A stretch of 36,367 nt of DNA, from contig CALVFL010000043.1 in assembly GCA_944326825.1 (NCBI GenBank), forward strand, positions 1-36,367, written 5' to 3'. Below are positions 16,850 through 25,487 of the stretch, in pieces (position 1 is the stretch's first letter; each line of letters starts with the position of its first letter). Made by a program: the position numbers and the translations under genes. Source of the stretch: an uncultured Erysipelotrichaceae bacterium (lineage in GTDB: Bacteria > Bacillota_I > Bacilli_A > Erysipelotrichales > Erysipelotrichaceae). The notes below the pieces were generated by a model. The model was not told where the DNA came from. It did not search any database and saw only the letters and a program-made list of their open reading frames with translations.

Positions 16850-17407
16850 GTGATTATAGTAAATGACTTACGCCCAGGAGTGGCTTTTGAATACGAAGGC
16901 AATATCTATTCAGTCTTAGATGTTGACCGCAACAAGACAGCGATGCGTCAAATGATCGTTAAGGTCAAAGTAAAGAATTTACGCAGCGGAGTCATCAACG
17001 AGATCTCGTTTACCGGCGGCGATAAAGTAGAACAGGCTCAGATCGACAAAAGAAAGATGCAGTATCTTTATGATACCGGTGATGATCTGGTCTTTATGGA
17101 CAACGATACTTATGAACAGTTAGAGATCGCTAAAGACCGCTTGAAGTGGGAATTAAACTTCTTGACTCCTAATCTTGAAGTTGAGGTTATCATGTATGAA
17201 AGCGAGATCCTAGGGGTCAATCTGCCTGATAAGGTCGTCTTGCAGTTAGTGGAATGTGAACAGGCCGTTAAGGGTGATACGGCAACCAGTGCTTTAAAGA
17301 ATGCCAAATGTGAAACCGGCTTAGAAGTAAAGGTGCCGCTTTTCATTGATAATGAAGAACACATTCTGGTTTCAACAGCAGACGGCAAGTATTCCGGACG
17401 GGCTTAG
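16850..17407 (+). CDS. efp: elongation factor P, non-canonical tip loop
   Basis: Three-domain translation factor of 185 residues that rescues ribosomes stalled on polyproline. Start GTG, with GAAAGGAAG upstream; the N-terminus MIIVNDLRPGVAFEYEG and the domain III segment around residues 145-180 (TGLEVKVPLFI) match the family. A gap-free alignment by eye to the B. subtilis loop HVKPGKGAAF gives RNKTAMRQMI. The residue that contacts the P-site tRNA and is usually Lys or Arg is therefore Met32, and the flanking PG/G residues are also lost. It has its own gap and a downstream terminator, so it is probably monocistronic. Confidence 0.95.
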   Translation: MIIVNDLRPGVAFEYEGNIYSVLDVDRNKTAMRQMIVKVKVKNLRSGVINEISFTGGDKVEQAQIDKRKMQYLYDTGDDLVFMDNDTYEQLEIAKDRLKWELNFLTPNLEVEVIMYESEILGVNLPDKVVLQLVECEQAVKGDTATSALKNAKCETGLEVKVPLFIDNEEHILVSTADGKYSGRA

Positions 17408-17414
17408 TATTTTT

Positions 17415-17445
17415 AAAGACGGGGACTTCCCGTCTTTTGTATTTT
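17415..17445 (+). terminator. intrinsic terminator after efp
   Basis: AAAGACGGG (17415-17423), five-base loop, CCCGTCTTT (17429-17437), then TGTATTTT. It is a nine-pair stem. The rest of the 150-base gap up to the next gene holds only that gene's promoter. Confidence 0.85.
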
Positions 17446-17528
17446 AGGCGGGAAATAGTCGAAAACAGGCTTAAAAAGGCGAAAATGTTTGGGAAATGTT
17501 AAAAAAATTTATATATTAGAGTACGATT

Positions 17529-17537
17529 TGCTATAAT
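17529..17537 (+). promoter_or_regulatory. extended -10 promoter of the acidic protein-cmk-der-gpsA operon
   Basis: TGC-TATAAT, 20 bases before the ATG at 17558, with GTGGAGG as ribosome-binding site. No strong -35 is visible. Confidence 0.7.
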
Positions 17538-17557
17538 ATAGTGGTGGAGGTTCACTT

Positions 17558-18601
17558 ATGGCTAGAATTACAAGAACTCAAAAATATGCTGAATTGAGAA
17601 ATCAGCTGGAAAACGGCCCGGAGGCCCAGATAAAAACCAAAGAATTAGAACAATTTGAAAATAAGATCGAGGATCTGAAGATCGAAGAAGTTAAAGAGGA
17701 ACCGGTAACTTCTTTGGAAGATCTCTCCAAGACTTTAGATGAAAGTCTTGAAAAAGAAGTTAAAGAAGAAGTGACGCCTAAAAAGGATGAAGCAGAATAT
17801 GCACCGATCGATTTTGAAGACATCGAAGAAGTTAAAGAAGAAGCCAAAGTCGAAGAGGTAAAAGAAGAAACACCTGCAGAAGCAATCGAACCTGTTAAAG
17901 AAGAAACAGCTGCTGAAACCGTTTCTAAACCTGAAGAAGTCAAGATCGATGACAATTATCTTGAAGAATGTCTGACGGAAGTCAATGAATACAATAAGTC
18001 TAAAGGTCTTTTGACGGCTGAAGAAGTACCATTAGTCATCGCTAATGAATTGAGAAATGTCAAAAATGAAGAAAAGAGCGATGATGATATCAATGATACA
18101 GTTACGATGGAGATCAAAAAGATCTTGTCTGAATTAGACAACAAGACGCCAAAAGAAGAAACTAAAGTTGAAGAAGTTCCAAATGAAGTAGCAAATGAAG
18201 AAGTAAAAGTCGAGGCTGAAAGTGTTTCTGAAGAGAGTCTTCCTGAAGATGTCGAAGAACTTTTGAAGTCTTACTTAGCACCAGAAGAAAATAAAGAAGA
18301 GAGCGAAGATCTTGAAAAGACGATGGTCGCTGCTTCGATCGCCGATGTAGCTAAAGAAGCAGACATGAAAGATACTTCGACAATCACTAATACCATTACT
18401 TCTAAACCGGCTTCTTTACTGAATGAAACAGTACCTTTAGAAGTTGCATCAACTGTTTCAAAAGAAGATGATGATTTAGAAGTAGAACCGGGACCAAACC
18501 GTATTCTGAATATCATTTTGATCTCGCTGATCGTGGTATTGGTCTTGATCCTTGGCTTTGTCGGTTATTTGATCTTGGTAGCTCAGGGTATTATCGGATG
18601 A
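17558..18601 (+). CDS. unidentified acidic, low-complexity tail-anchored membrane protein
   Basis: I do not recognise this 347-residue protein. It has three parts. A basic N-terminal segment, MARITRTQKYAELRNQL, looks like a short conserved motif. A long, very acidic and probably disordered region (about 20-310) is built from loosely repeated EVKEE/VEEVKEE/PVKEE units. A single C-terminal membrane helix (about 316-343, ILNIILISLIVVLVLILGFV) is followed by only a few residues. There is no signal peptide, so the bulk should face the cytoplasm, with the tail anchor in the membrane. It heads the operon and ends in ATGA overlap with cmk. The layout suggests a tether or scaffold, but the function is unknown. 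Confidence 0.85.
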   Translation: MARITRTQKYAELRNQLENGPEAQIKTKELEQFENKIEDLKIEEVKEEPVTSLEDLSKTLDESLEKEVKEEVTPKKDEAEYAPIDFEDIEEVKEEAKVEEVKEETPAEAIEPVKEETAAETVSKPEEVKIDDNYLEECLTEVNEYNKSKGLLTAEEVPLVIANELRNVKNEEKSDDDINDTVTMEIKKILSELDNKTPKEETKVEEVPNEVANEEVKVEAESVSEESLPEDVEELLKSYLAPEENKEESEDLEKTMVAASIADVAKEADMKDTSTITNTITSKPASLLNETVPLEVASTVSKEDDDLEVEPGPNRILNIILISLIVVLVLILGFVGYLILVAQGIIG

Positions 18602-19254
18602 GGATAAATATCGCTATTGATGGGCCAAGTGCTGCCGGCAAGAGCAGTGTTTCTGATATGTTAGCTGAAAAGCTGGGTTATACCCATTTAGATACCGGAG
18701 GCATGTACCGCTCGGTAGCTTATTTAGCTTATAAACATGATGTTGAAACTGACGATGAAGATAAAGTCGTCAGTTTAATTCTAAATAACCGTTTTGAATT
18801 TAAAAGTGACGGCCAAGTCTTGCTTAATGGCGAGGATATTTCTGAAGCGATCAGAAAAGAAGAGATTTCGATGGCCGCTTCCAATGTTTCTAAAAATCCG
18901 AAAGTAAGAGAAGCTTTGGTCGCTATGCAGCAAAATATCGCTAAAGACAAGGGTTATATCCTTGATGGTCGTGATATCGGTACAGTAGTCTTAAAAGATG
19001 CTGAAGTGAAGATCTATTTGACTGCCAGTGCTGAAGACAGAGCTTTAAGACGCTATGAACAGAATAAAGCTAAAGGCATGGAAGCTGATTATGAGAAGAT
19101 CTTAAAAGAGATAAAGATCAGAGATCATCAGGATATGAACCGTTCTTTCTCGCCGCTTAAAAAAGCCGATGATGCTTATGAGATCGACAGTTCTAAACTG
19201 ACGATCGAAGAAGTCGTCGCTAAGATAATGGATATAGTCGCTAAAAAGATCTAA
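18598..19254 (+). CDS. cmk: (d)CMP kinase
   Basis: Cytidylate kinase phosphorylating CMP and dCMP, 218 residues, normal length. The P-loop GPSAAGKSS is at residues 9-17, and [11 protein letters not shown] follows in the CMP-binding region. The family-typical GRDIGTVV (near 120) and the late [19 protein letters not shown] segment are present. The start ATG overlaps the previous stop as ATGA. The cmk-der-gpsA order matches the Bacillus neighbourhood, here without the intervening rpsA-like gene. Confidence 0.96.
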   Translation: MRINIAIDGPSAAGKSSVSDMLAEKLGYTHLDTGGMYRSVAYLAYKHDVETDDEDKVVSLILNNRFEFKSDGQVLLNGEDISEAIRKEEISMAASNVSKNPKVREALVAMQQNIAKDKGYILDGRDIGTVVLKDAEVKIYLTASAEDRALRRYEQNKAKGMEADYEKILKEIKIRDHQDMNRSFSPLKKADDAYEIDSSKLTIEEVVAKIMDIVAKKI

Positions 19255-19268
19255 AGGAGGTCAATACT

Positions 19269-20582
19269 CTGATTGATGGAATTATTGCGATCGTAGGTAA
19301 ACCGAATGTCGGCAAATCTACACTGTTTAATCGTATGCTTGAAGAGAGGGTATCGATCGTTGAAGATACTCCCGGTGTTACAAGAGATCGTATCTATGGT
19401 GACTGCGAGTGGTTATCCAAAGCTTTCCGCCTGATCGATACCGGAGGTATCGCTATTGAAGATGCTCCTTTCCAAAAGGAGATCAATGCTCAGGTCGAGA
19501 TCGCTGTGGATGAAGCTGATGTCATCATTTTTGTCGTGGATGGCCGCCAGAATATCTCTTCTGATGATGAATATATTGCCAAACTTTTAAGAAAGGCTAA
19601 AAAACCGATCATTGTCGCTGTAAATAAGATCGACGATTCATCACAGATCGCCAATATCTATGACTTTTATAAACTGGGTTTCGGTGACCCGTTGCCGGTG
19701 AGCGGATCGCATGGCATTGGGGTAGGCGATCTTTTGGATGCCTGTGTAAAGGCGATGCCGGAAGTCAATCGTGATGCTTATGAAGGCATGATCAAGTTTG
19801 CCATCATCGGCCGGCCTAATGTCGGCAAATCAAGTCTTACTAACGCCATCTTAAAAGAAGAAAGAGTCATCGTATCAGATGTGGAAGGAACCACCAGAGA
19901 TGCGATCGATACAGTATTTACGCACGAAGATAAAACCTATGTCGTCATCGATACGGCCGGCATCAGAAAAAGAGGCAAGGTCTATGAAAATATCGAGAAG
20001 TATTCGGTCTTAAGAGCCAGAAACGCTATTGAAAGAGCTGATGTCGTCTTAGTGGTCATCGATGGGGAAAAAGGTATCATTGAACAGGATAAGCATGTTG
20101 CCGGATTGGCACATGAAGCTTTGAAGGGTGTCATCATCGTCTATAACAAGTGGGATGCCGTTAAAAAAGATGATAAGACGATGGCTTTGATTGAAAAGAA
20201 GATCAGAGAAGAATTCTCTTATCTGGATTATGCTCCGATCACTTTTACCAGTGCTCTAAATGGTAAAAGAGTCGATAAACTGTTCCCGCTTATCGATATG
20301 GTCTATGAGAATGTCAATCTCAGGATCAAGACCAATGTATTAAACGAGGTCATCATCGATGCCCAGTTATCCAATCCGCCTAAGACTCATAACGGCAAAA
20401 GACTCAAGATCTATTATGCTTCACAAGTCGGGGTAGCTCCTTGTGTCATCGTTTTATTTGTGAATGATCCAGAGCTTTTGCATTTCTCTTATGAGCGTTA
20501 TATTGAGAATAAATTAAGAGAAGCCTTTGGCTTTGAGGGCGTACCGATAAGGATCATCGCCAGAAAGAGAGAAGATGTATGA
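19269..20582 (+). CDS. der: ribosome assembly GTPase Der (EngA), apparent CTG start
   Basis: Tandem-GTPase required for 50S maturation. Read from 19269 it has 437 residues, a normal Der length. The first P-loop is GKPNVGKST (residues 10-18) with DTGG and NKID. The second is GRPNVGKSS starting at residue 181 with [10 protein letters not shown] and NKWD, followed by a C-terminal KH-like domain ([20 protein letters not shown]). The first in-frame ATG (19335) would delete the first P-loop. Upstream in frame the only usable codons are CTG 19269, eight bases after a strong AAAGGAGG, and ATT 19272. No ATG, GTG or TTG is available in frame. Ends in ATGA overlap with gpsA. Confidence 0.93.
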   Translation: MIDGIIAIVGKPNVGKSTLFNRMLEERVSIVEDTPGVTRDRIYGDCEWLSKAFRLIDTGGIAIEDAPFQKEINAQVEIAVDEADVIIFVVDGRQNISSDDEYIAKLLRKAKKPIIVAVNKIDDSSQIANIYDFYKLGFGDPLPVSGSHGIGVGDLLDACVKAMPEVNRDAYEGMIKFAIIGRPNVGKSSLTNAILKEERVIVSDVEGTTRDAIDTVFTHEDKTYVVIDTAGIRKRGKVYENIEKYSVLRARNAIERADVVLVVIDGEKGIIEQDKHVAGLAHEALKGVIIVYNKWDAVKKDDKTMALIEKKIREEFSYLDYAPITFTSALNGKRVDKLFPLIDMVYENVNLRIKTNVLNEVIIDAQLSNPPKTHNGKRLKIYYASQVGVAPCVIVLFVNDPELLHFSYERYIENKLREAFGFEGVPIRIIARKREDV

Positions 20583-21571
20583 AAATAGGATTTATAGGTA
20601 CCGGCAGCTGGGCAACAGCTTTAGCTCAGGTGTTATGTGATAACGGTCATGATGTCTTGCTTTATGGCATCAGTCAGGAAGAAGTGAATGACATCAACGA
20701 CAATCATCAAAACAGCAGATTTTTTAAAGATGTCGCTTTGAGTGAAAAGATCAAAGCTACTGATCAGATGAATGATATTATCGATAGAGAAGTGCTTTTG
20801 TTAGGAATACCCTCCAAGGCAATGGAAAGTGTCTTATTGGATCTTAAACAAAGACTTGATCATCCTGTCTATATCATCAATGTGGCCAAGGGTTTCCATC
20901 CGGTCACTAAAGAACGTCTGTCAGTTGTCATCAAACGCAATCTGGAAGGGCATTTAAAAGGAGTCATCTCTTTGATCGGTCCTTCTCATGCCGAAGAAGT
21001 CATCTTAAGAAAACTGACGGTCATCAATTCTGTAAGCGATGATCTTGAAGCTGCCAAGATGGTTCAGGAATTATTTGCCAATGATTATTTTAGAGTTTAT
21101 ACCAATACCGATGTCGTCGGTGCAGAACTGGCAGCTGCTCTTAAAAATATCATGGCGATCGCTTCTGGAGTATTGAGCGGTATCGGCGAGGGTGACAATG
21201 CCAGAGCTGCCCTGATCACCAGAGGCTTGCATGAGATGCTGCGCTTCGGTCTTTATTTCAAGGCCAACAGCGAAACATTCTATGGCCTTAATGGAGTAGG
21301 GGATCTCGTGGTAACGGCATCTTCGATTCATTCCCGCAACTTTAAAGCCGGCGAGATGATTGGTAAAGACGGCAGTGCTCAAAGGTTTATGAAAGAGAAT
21401 AAAACCACTACTGAAGGTGTAGGAGCCTGCAAGGTCGTTTATGAGATAGCTAAGGAAAACGGCATTGAGATGCCGATCACTAACGAAATCTATAATGTAC
21501 TCTTTTTAAACAAAGATCCCAAAGCAGCGATCGTCGATCTCATGAGCCGTCCGCTTAAACATGAGTATTAG
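20579..21571 (+). CDS. gpsA: NAD(P)-dependent glycerol-3-phosphate dehydrogenase
   Basis: Makes sn-glycerol-3-phosphate from DHAP for phospholipid synthesis; 330 residues. The N-terminal Rossmann motif [14 protein letters not shown] begins at residue 4. IGPSHAEEV, the catalytic-lysine segment [30 protein letters not shown] and [14 protein letters not shown] are all characteristic. It is translationally coupled to der by ATGA. The terminator overlaps its stop codon, ending the operon that began at the acidic membrane protein. Confidence 0.96.
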   Translation: MKIGFIGTGSWATALAQVLCDNGHDVLLYGISQEEVNDINDNHQNSRFFKDVALSEKIKATDQMNDIIDREVLLLGIPSKAMESVLLDLKQRLDHPVYIINVAKGFHPVTKERLSVVIKRNLEGHLKGVISLIGPSHAEEVILRKLTVINSVSDDLEAAKMVQELFANDYFRVYTNTDVVGAELAAALKNIMAIASGVLSGIGEGDNARAALITRGLHEMLRFGLYFKANSETFYGLNGVGDLVVTASSIHSRNFKAGEMIGKDGSAQRFMKENKTTTEGVGACKVVYEIAKENGIEMPITNEIYNVLFLNKDPKAAIVDLMSRPLKHEY

Positions 21572-21596
21572 GATATGAGAAGTCATATCCTTTTTT
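21571..21596 (+). terminator. intrinsic terminator of gpsA
   Basis: GGATATGA (21571-21578), loop GAAG, TCATATCC (21583-21590), then six T. Confidence 0.85.
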
Positions 21597-21615
21597 GATT
21601 AAGATAATGATCTAA

Positions 21616-21650
21616 TAAAAAGACAAGGCTGTTTGACCTTGTCTTATTTT
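21616..21650 (-). terminator. terminator of the class A PBP gene (can act both ways)
   Basis: AAGACAAGG (21620-21628) and CCTTGTCTT (21637-21645) form a nine-pair stem flanked by A-rich and T-rich tracts on both sides. It lies directly after the minus-strand stop codon and backs up the gpsA terminator, so convergent transcription is insulated. Confidence 0.8.
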
Positions 21651-24523
21651 TATTTGATATCTTGACAATACTTTTGTGAGGTCTTGGTGCTTGAGTAAGC
21701 ACAGACCCGGATGCTGCCGCTTATTTGAGCTGGTGCATTGGCTGTGTCGCCTTCTTGAGCAGGCGTCGCTAATGCGGAAAGATCAACGCTGGCCGATAAA
21801 GCATTAGAGCTGATCGTTTGATAAAGCGATCCGTTATGATAGATGTCTAAATAATAAGTAGCAGTTGGATTTACCCAGTGGGTAGTCGGGAAGAACGATC
21901 TTCCGGTAGCTTTGACGACCCGGCCGCTTGAAGAAGTTGCCGAAATATCTTTTTGGCCGCCCGATTCACCGCCGCTGAGTACCCATTCAACATTGAGTGT
22001 GGTATTGCTTAAGGAAGCCTTGACGCCTGAGAAAGTACGGGTCTTGGTTTCATATTTGATGCTGCTGACTGGATTTAACTGATAGAAATCTTTAAGGATA
22101 TAACCGGTGACGCTGGTGCCGACTTTCGGTTCAACGTATGGATAGACACCTTTGACATGGGTGATCTTCCTGACATCATCACTCATCGCCAGATCAGTTG
22201 GTTCATAATCGAAATGTTTGACTTCTTCATCAAGAAGCTTGCGGGAGATACGGCCTTTGATGTTGGTATCGTTATACATGTAGGCTCCTCTTTCGAGCTT
22301 ATCAAAGCCGACCCAGACCACATTGGTATAATTGGATGTTGAAGATACGAGCCAGTTATCCTTTTTGGCGCCTCTTGGAATGCCATAGCTAAGGCCGGAA
22401 GAACCCCAGTCTGTCGTTCCGGTCTTGCCGAATACCGGATAGCCGGTCTTTAAGACATACATGGAGTTATAGACACTGCCATAAACATTGGTATATAGAA
22501 GTCTGGTCATCATCCAGGCTGCACCTGGTTTAACGATCTGTGTACCTTCGGTATCAGCGACATATTCACTGCCGTCACTGTAAACGATCTTGTTGATGGT
22601 GTGAGGTTCGATGTATTTGCCATAGTTGATGATCATGGCATGAGCACCAGCCATCTCGACAGGAGTGACAGTCAAGCGGTTGCCGCCGATGGCAAACTGC
22701 AAGTCAAAATCGTCAATGGTCGTTTCAATGCCGATTGAATTCAAGTAATCGACGACAAACTGTTCGCCTTTGGCATCTACTACCGCCTGCAAAGTTTCAA
22801 TGGCTGTCGTATTCAAAGAATCACCCAGCGCTTCTTCTAACAAGACATCGCCTTTATATACTCTGGACCAGTTAGTGATAAGGATATTATCCGAGCCGTA
22901 TAAGAAGATCGGCTGATCGCATAAAGTATGGGTAGTTGCCCAGCCCAGCTGATCGAAAGCCAAGACATAGTCCACGATCGGTTTGATCGCTGAACCTGGC
23001 TGGATCTTGGACATCGTTGCCCGGTTCCACTTTCTGGCTCCTGTATCGGCTTCGCTTTCTTCTTTTCCTCCGCCAAGAGCGACGATAGCACCCGTCTGAT
23101 TGTTCATGGTGACGATCGCACTTTGCATGAGCGGTTGGTTGAATTTGATCTCGGTATTCTCGTTTTGAATATCATAGACCAGCTTTTGCATATAAGGATC
23201 CATGTTGGTGTAGATCTCCATGGACGTATAATAAGGATCTTTGCCGGTCTTTTCGATGGTTTCATCGATAACGGCATCGATATAATCCTGATAATAACGG
23301 GTATTTTCGGAAGCGGTGATACTCTCGCCAGCCAAAAGATCGACTAATTTGATCGCCTTGGCCGCTTTTGCTTCTTCTTTGGTTATATAGCCATGATAGA
23401 CCATCATGTTCAATACTTCGTTTCTTCTTTCCTCACCCTGGGCAAGATAATTGATGTCAGGGCTGGTATAGGCACTGTCAGGGTTATCCTTGATAAGATC
23501 GTTATAAGGATTAAAGATGTTTGGCGAATTGATGATACCGGCCAAGAAGGCTGCTTCGGAAAGATTCAGCTGTCCGACTTTTTTATTGAAGTAGTATTCA
23601 GCAGCTCTTTCTACACCACGGATGTTGTTTCCGAAATTGATGCGGTTTAGATACAAAGCAAAAACATCTTTCTTATTGAGTTCGTGATCAGCCTTTATCG
23701 CCAAGACGATCTCCTGCAGTTTACGGGAAACCTTCTTTTCGGCAATAGTGGAATTTTCACCGGCATCGACCTGGAAATAAGTATTTTTGATAAGCTGCAT
23801 CGTAAAGGTACTGCCGCCCTGATCAAAGTTTCCGGATTTCAGATTCTCTAAAGCCGCCTTGGTAAAACGGGGAATATCGAAACCGAAATGTTCAAAGTAA
23901 CGGGAATCCTCGATCGACAAGAAGGCATCGACCAGAATGTTGGGAAGTTTGTCATAGCCGACATTTTCACGCTTATATTCGCCAAGCTCAGCCAAGACAT
24001 TGCCGTTGGCATCATAGATCAGGCTCGATTCTGGTGCTACAAGATCGGCACTGTTGAACTCAGGAATATCTTTCAGCATCTCTTTGGCTACATATAAGCC
24101 GCCGACAACACCGATCAGGCCGAAGATGATGATCGTCCATACTGCACAAGCTGCAATAAAAGTACTTCTTTTGGCTTTCGGACGTCCGGCATTCTCTTCT
24201 TCAACCGTTTCTTTAGTTTCTTTAAGGGAAACATCTTTGGAAAGTTTAGGGAATTTCACTTTATCCAGCTTGAAATCTCTGACTTTAGATACGGCGCCAT
24301 TAAAAGTTGCTAAAACAGTTTTATAGATCTTTTTGTCTTTAATACTCTTATCACTTGTCAAAACCGTTCTTTTTTTGACATTTTTAACTCTTTTAGCACT
24401 TTGACGATACTCGTATTCCGATATCTCTTCTTTTTGGATAGGACCCTTGCGTTTGCTTAAACGAGGGTGTCTTTTGGTCTTAAACTCTATCTTTGCCAAA
24501 TCGTCTATATTTGTTTTTTTCAT
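21650..24523 (-). CDS. class A penicillin-binding protein (transglycosylase/transpeptidase)
   Basis: Bifunctional peptidoglycan synthase, 957 residues from the ATG at 24523. A 120-residue Lys-rich cytoplasmic tail precedes a membrane anchor (about 121-146, TFIAACAVWTIIIFGLIGVV). The GT51 domain has the catalytic Glu205 in IEDSRYFEHFG and GGSTFTMQLIKN (the usual TQQL is TMQL). The transpeptidase has Ser511 and Lys514 in GSAIK, SLN near 569 and FGKTGTTDWG. A Ser/Thr-rich extracellular C-terminus with a possible Ig-like fold follows. A TTG seven codons upstream lies before the -10 element's downstream end and cannot be in the mRNA if that promoter is used. Confidence 0.93.
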   Translation of the reverse strand: MKKTNIDDLAKIEFKTKRHPRLSKRKGPIQKEEISEYEYRQSAKRVKNVKKRTVLTSDKSIKDKKIYKTVLATFNGAVSKVRDFKLDKVKFPKLSKDVSLKETKETVEEENAGRPKAKRSTFIAACAVWTIIIFGLIGVVGGLYVAKEMLKDIPEFNSADLVAPESSLIYDANGNVLAELGEYKRENVGYDKLPNILVDAFLSIEDSRYFEHFGFDIPRFTKAALENLKSGNFDQGGSTFTMQLIKNTYFQVDAGENSTIAEKKVSRKLQEIVLAIKADHELNKKDVFALYLNRINFGNNIRGVERAAEYYFNKKVGQLNLSEAAFLAGIINSPNIFNPYNDLIKDNPDSAYTSPDINYLAQGEERRNEVLNMMVYHGYITKEEAKAAKAIKLVDLLAGESITASENTRYYQDYIDAVIDETIEKTGKDPYYTSMEIYTNMDPYMQKLVYDIQNENTEIKFNQPLMQSAIVTMNNQTGAIVALGGGKEESEADTGARKWNRATMSKIQPGSAIKPIVDYVLAFDQLGWATTHTLCDQPIFLYGSDNILITNWSRVYKGDVLLEEALGDSLNTTAIETLQAVVDAKGEQFVVDYLNSIGIETTIDDFDLQFAIGGNRLTVTPVEMAGAHAMIINYGKYIEPHTINKIVYSDGSEYVADTEGTQIVKPGAAWMMTRLLYTNVYGSVYNSMYVLKTGYPVFGKTGTTDWGSSGLSYGIPRGAKKDNWLVSSTSNYTNVVWVGFDKLERGAYMYNDTNIKGRISRKLLDEEVKHFDYEPTDLAMSDDVRKITHVKGVYPYVEPKVGTSVTGYILKDFYQLNPVSSIKYETKTRTFSGVKASLSNTTLNVEWVLSGGESGGQKDISATSSSGRVVKATGRSFFPTTHWVNPTATYYLDIYHNGSLYQTISSNALSASVDLSALATPAQEGDTANAPAQISGSIRVCAYSSTKTSQKYCQDIK

Positions 24524-24532
24524 ACAAATTAA

Positions 24533-24541
24533 ATTATAACA
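24533..24541 (-). promoter_or_regulatory. extended -10 promoter of the class A PBP gene
   Basis: The minus strand reads TGT-TATAAT, with the hexamer at 24538-24533. Only nine bases separate it from the ATG at 24523, so the expected transcript has a 5' leader of about two to four bases and no Shine-Dalgarno. Confidence 0.65.
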
Positions 24542-24542
24542 C

Positions 24543-24572
24543 AAAAAAGGTTGACTTCCTATTCAGTCAACC
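24543..24572 (-). terminator. intrinsic terminator after the degV gene
   Basis: On the minus strand GGTTGACT pairs with AGTCAACC (24572-24565 with 24556-24549), followed by six T. The stem overlaps the degV stop codon, and its T-tract runs directly into the extended -10 of the PBP gene. Confidence 0.85.
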
Positions 24573-25416
24573 TCTCAAAATATTGAATAGCGATACAACC
24601 CAGTCCGGTGTGTAAAGCAACTGGCGAACATAGCGGGATGATGTGTATTTCATTGTCCGGCAAGACCTTTTGAACCTTATCTTTAAAGATCTCGGCATCG
24701 CCATAGGCATCGACATGAGCGATGTAGATGACATAGCGGTCATTTTTGATCTCGTTTTGCATGATGGCTAAGGCTTTGTCTAAAGCTTTAGGGAAGGTTC
24801 TGACCTTGTCGATGACATCGATCTTTCCGTCAGTATCTTTATTGATCTTTAAGATCGGTTTGATCTTGAAGAAATCGCCGATCCTGGCAGCCGTAGTCGT
24901 AAGTCTTCCGCTTTTGGTGAGATGTTTTAAATTGGCAGGTATCAAAAGCGTGTTGCAGGAATCGACTACTCTTTTAGCGTTTTCCAGGGCTTCTTTTTCA
25001 TTCAGGCCTTTATCGCTTATGGCTGTCTTAAGATATTTGATCAGATATTCCTCGACGACGGCCGTGACATAAGTATCGATACAGCTGACTGGCAAATCAT
25101 ATTCATCGCCAGTCATGTACAAAGCATTCATCGTGCCGCTTAATCCCTTGCAGATCGGCACGGCGATGACTTTTTCAAATCCTTCTTCTTTAAGTTTTTT
25201 AAAAAGGGAATCAATAAGTCCTAAAGCCGGCAGCGAGGATGATAATTCCCGGTCTTCTTTGAGAGCTTTGATCACATCTCCGATCGAAACCTGTTCGATG
25301 TCAAAAAAGTTTTTATTATCAATGGCTATCTGCAAAGGCAAAGAAAAGATCTGATCCTTGGCCATCTCATCGATCGATCTGCCGCAGCCGCTGTCTGTTA
25401 CATAAGCTATTTTCAA
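24559..25416 (-). CDS. DegV family fatty-acid-binding protein
   Basis: DegV/FakB-type protein of 285 residues. The N-terminus MKIAYVTDSGCG is the family signature. ELSSSLPALGLIDSLFKKL, the VPICKGLSGTMNA segment (normally the lipid head-group contact region) and NLKHLTKSGRLT near residue 165 also match. In Firmicutes such proteins present fatty acids to the FakA kinase; no fakA is in the window, so its kinase partner is unknown. The start is TTG, seven bases after AGAGGTG; the ATG inside that stretch is out of frame. It sits divergently from dnaE. Confidence 0.9.
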   Translation of the reverse strand: MKIAYVTDSGCGRSIDEMAKDQIFSLPLQIAIDNKNFFDIEQVSIGDVIKALKEDRELSSSLPALGLIDSLFKKLKEEGFEKVIAVPICKGLSGTMNALYMTGDEYDLPVSCIDTYVTAVVEEYLIKYLKTAISDKGLNEKEALENAKRVVDSCNTLLIPANLKHLTKSGRLTTTAARIGDFFKIKPILKINKDTDGKIDVIDKVRTFPKALDKALAIMQNEIKNDRYVIYIAHVDAYGDAEIFKDKVQKVLPDNEIHIIPLCSPVALHTGLGCIAIQYFERLTE

Positions 25417-25437
25417 AACTCATCACCTCTTTTCTAA

Positions 25438-25467
25438 ATTTTAACACATGCCAAGACCAAATTCCAA
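25438..25467 (-). promoter_or_regulatory. promoter of degV
   Basis: Minus strand: TTGGAA (25467-25462), 18-base spacer, TAAAAT (25443-25438), preceded by TGT as an extended -10. Confidence 0.6.
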
Positions 25468-25475
25468 TAATAGCG

Positions 25476-25481
25476 TATAAT
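25476..25481 (+). promoter_or_regulatory. -10 hexamer of dnaE
   Basis: A perfect TATAAT sits six bases before the GTG at 25488; the -35 region is weak (AAGACC at 25453-25458, 17-base spacer). The predicted transcription start is at or next to the start codon. Confidence 0.6.
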
Positions 25482-25487
25482 TATATT

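Noticed and set aside
19335..20582. Shorter Der starting at ATG 19335
   Set aside because: It would delete the first GTPase P-loop, which is fully conserved in the bases just upstream with a perfect Shine-Dalgarno.
24524..24544. TTG start extending the PBP by seven residues
   Set aside because: It covers the -10 element and would not be in the transcript made from that promoter; the extra residues are not family-like.
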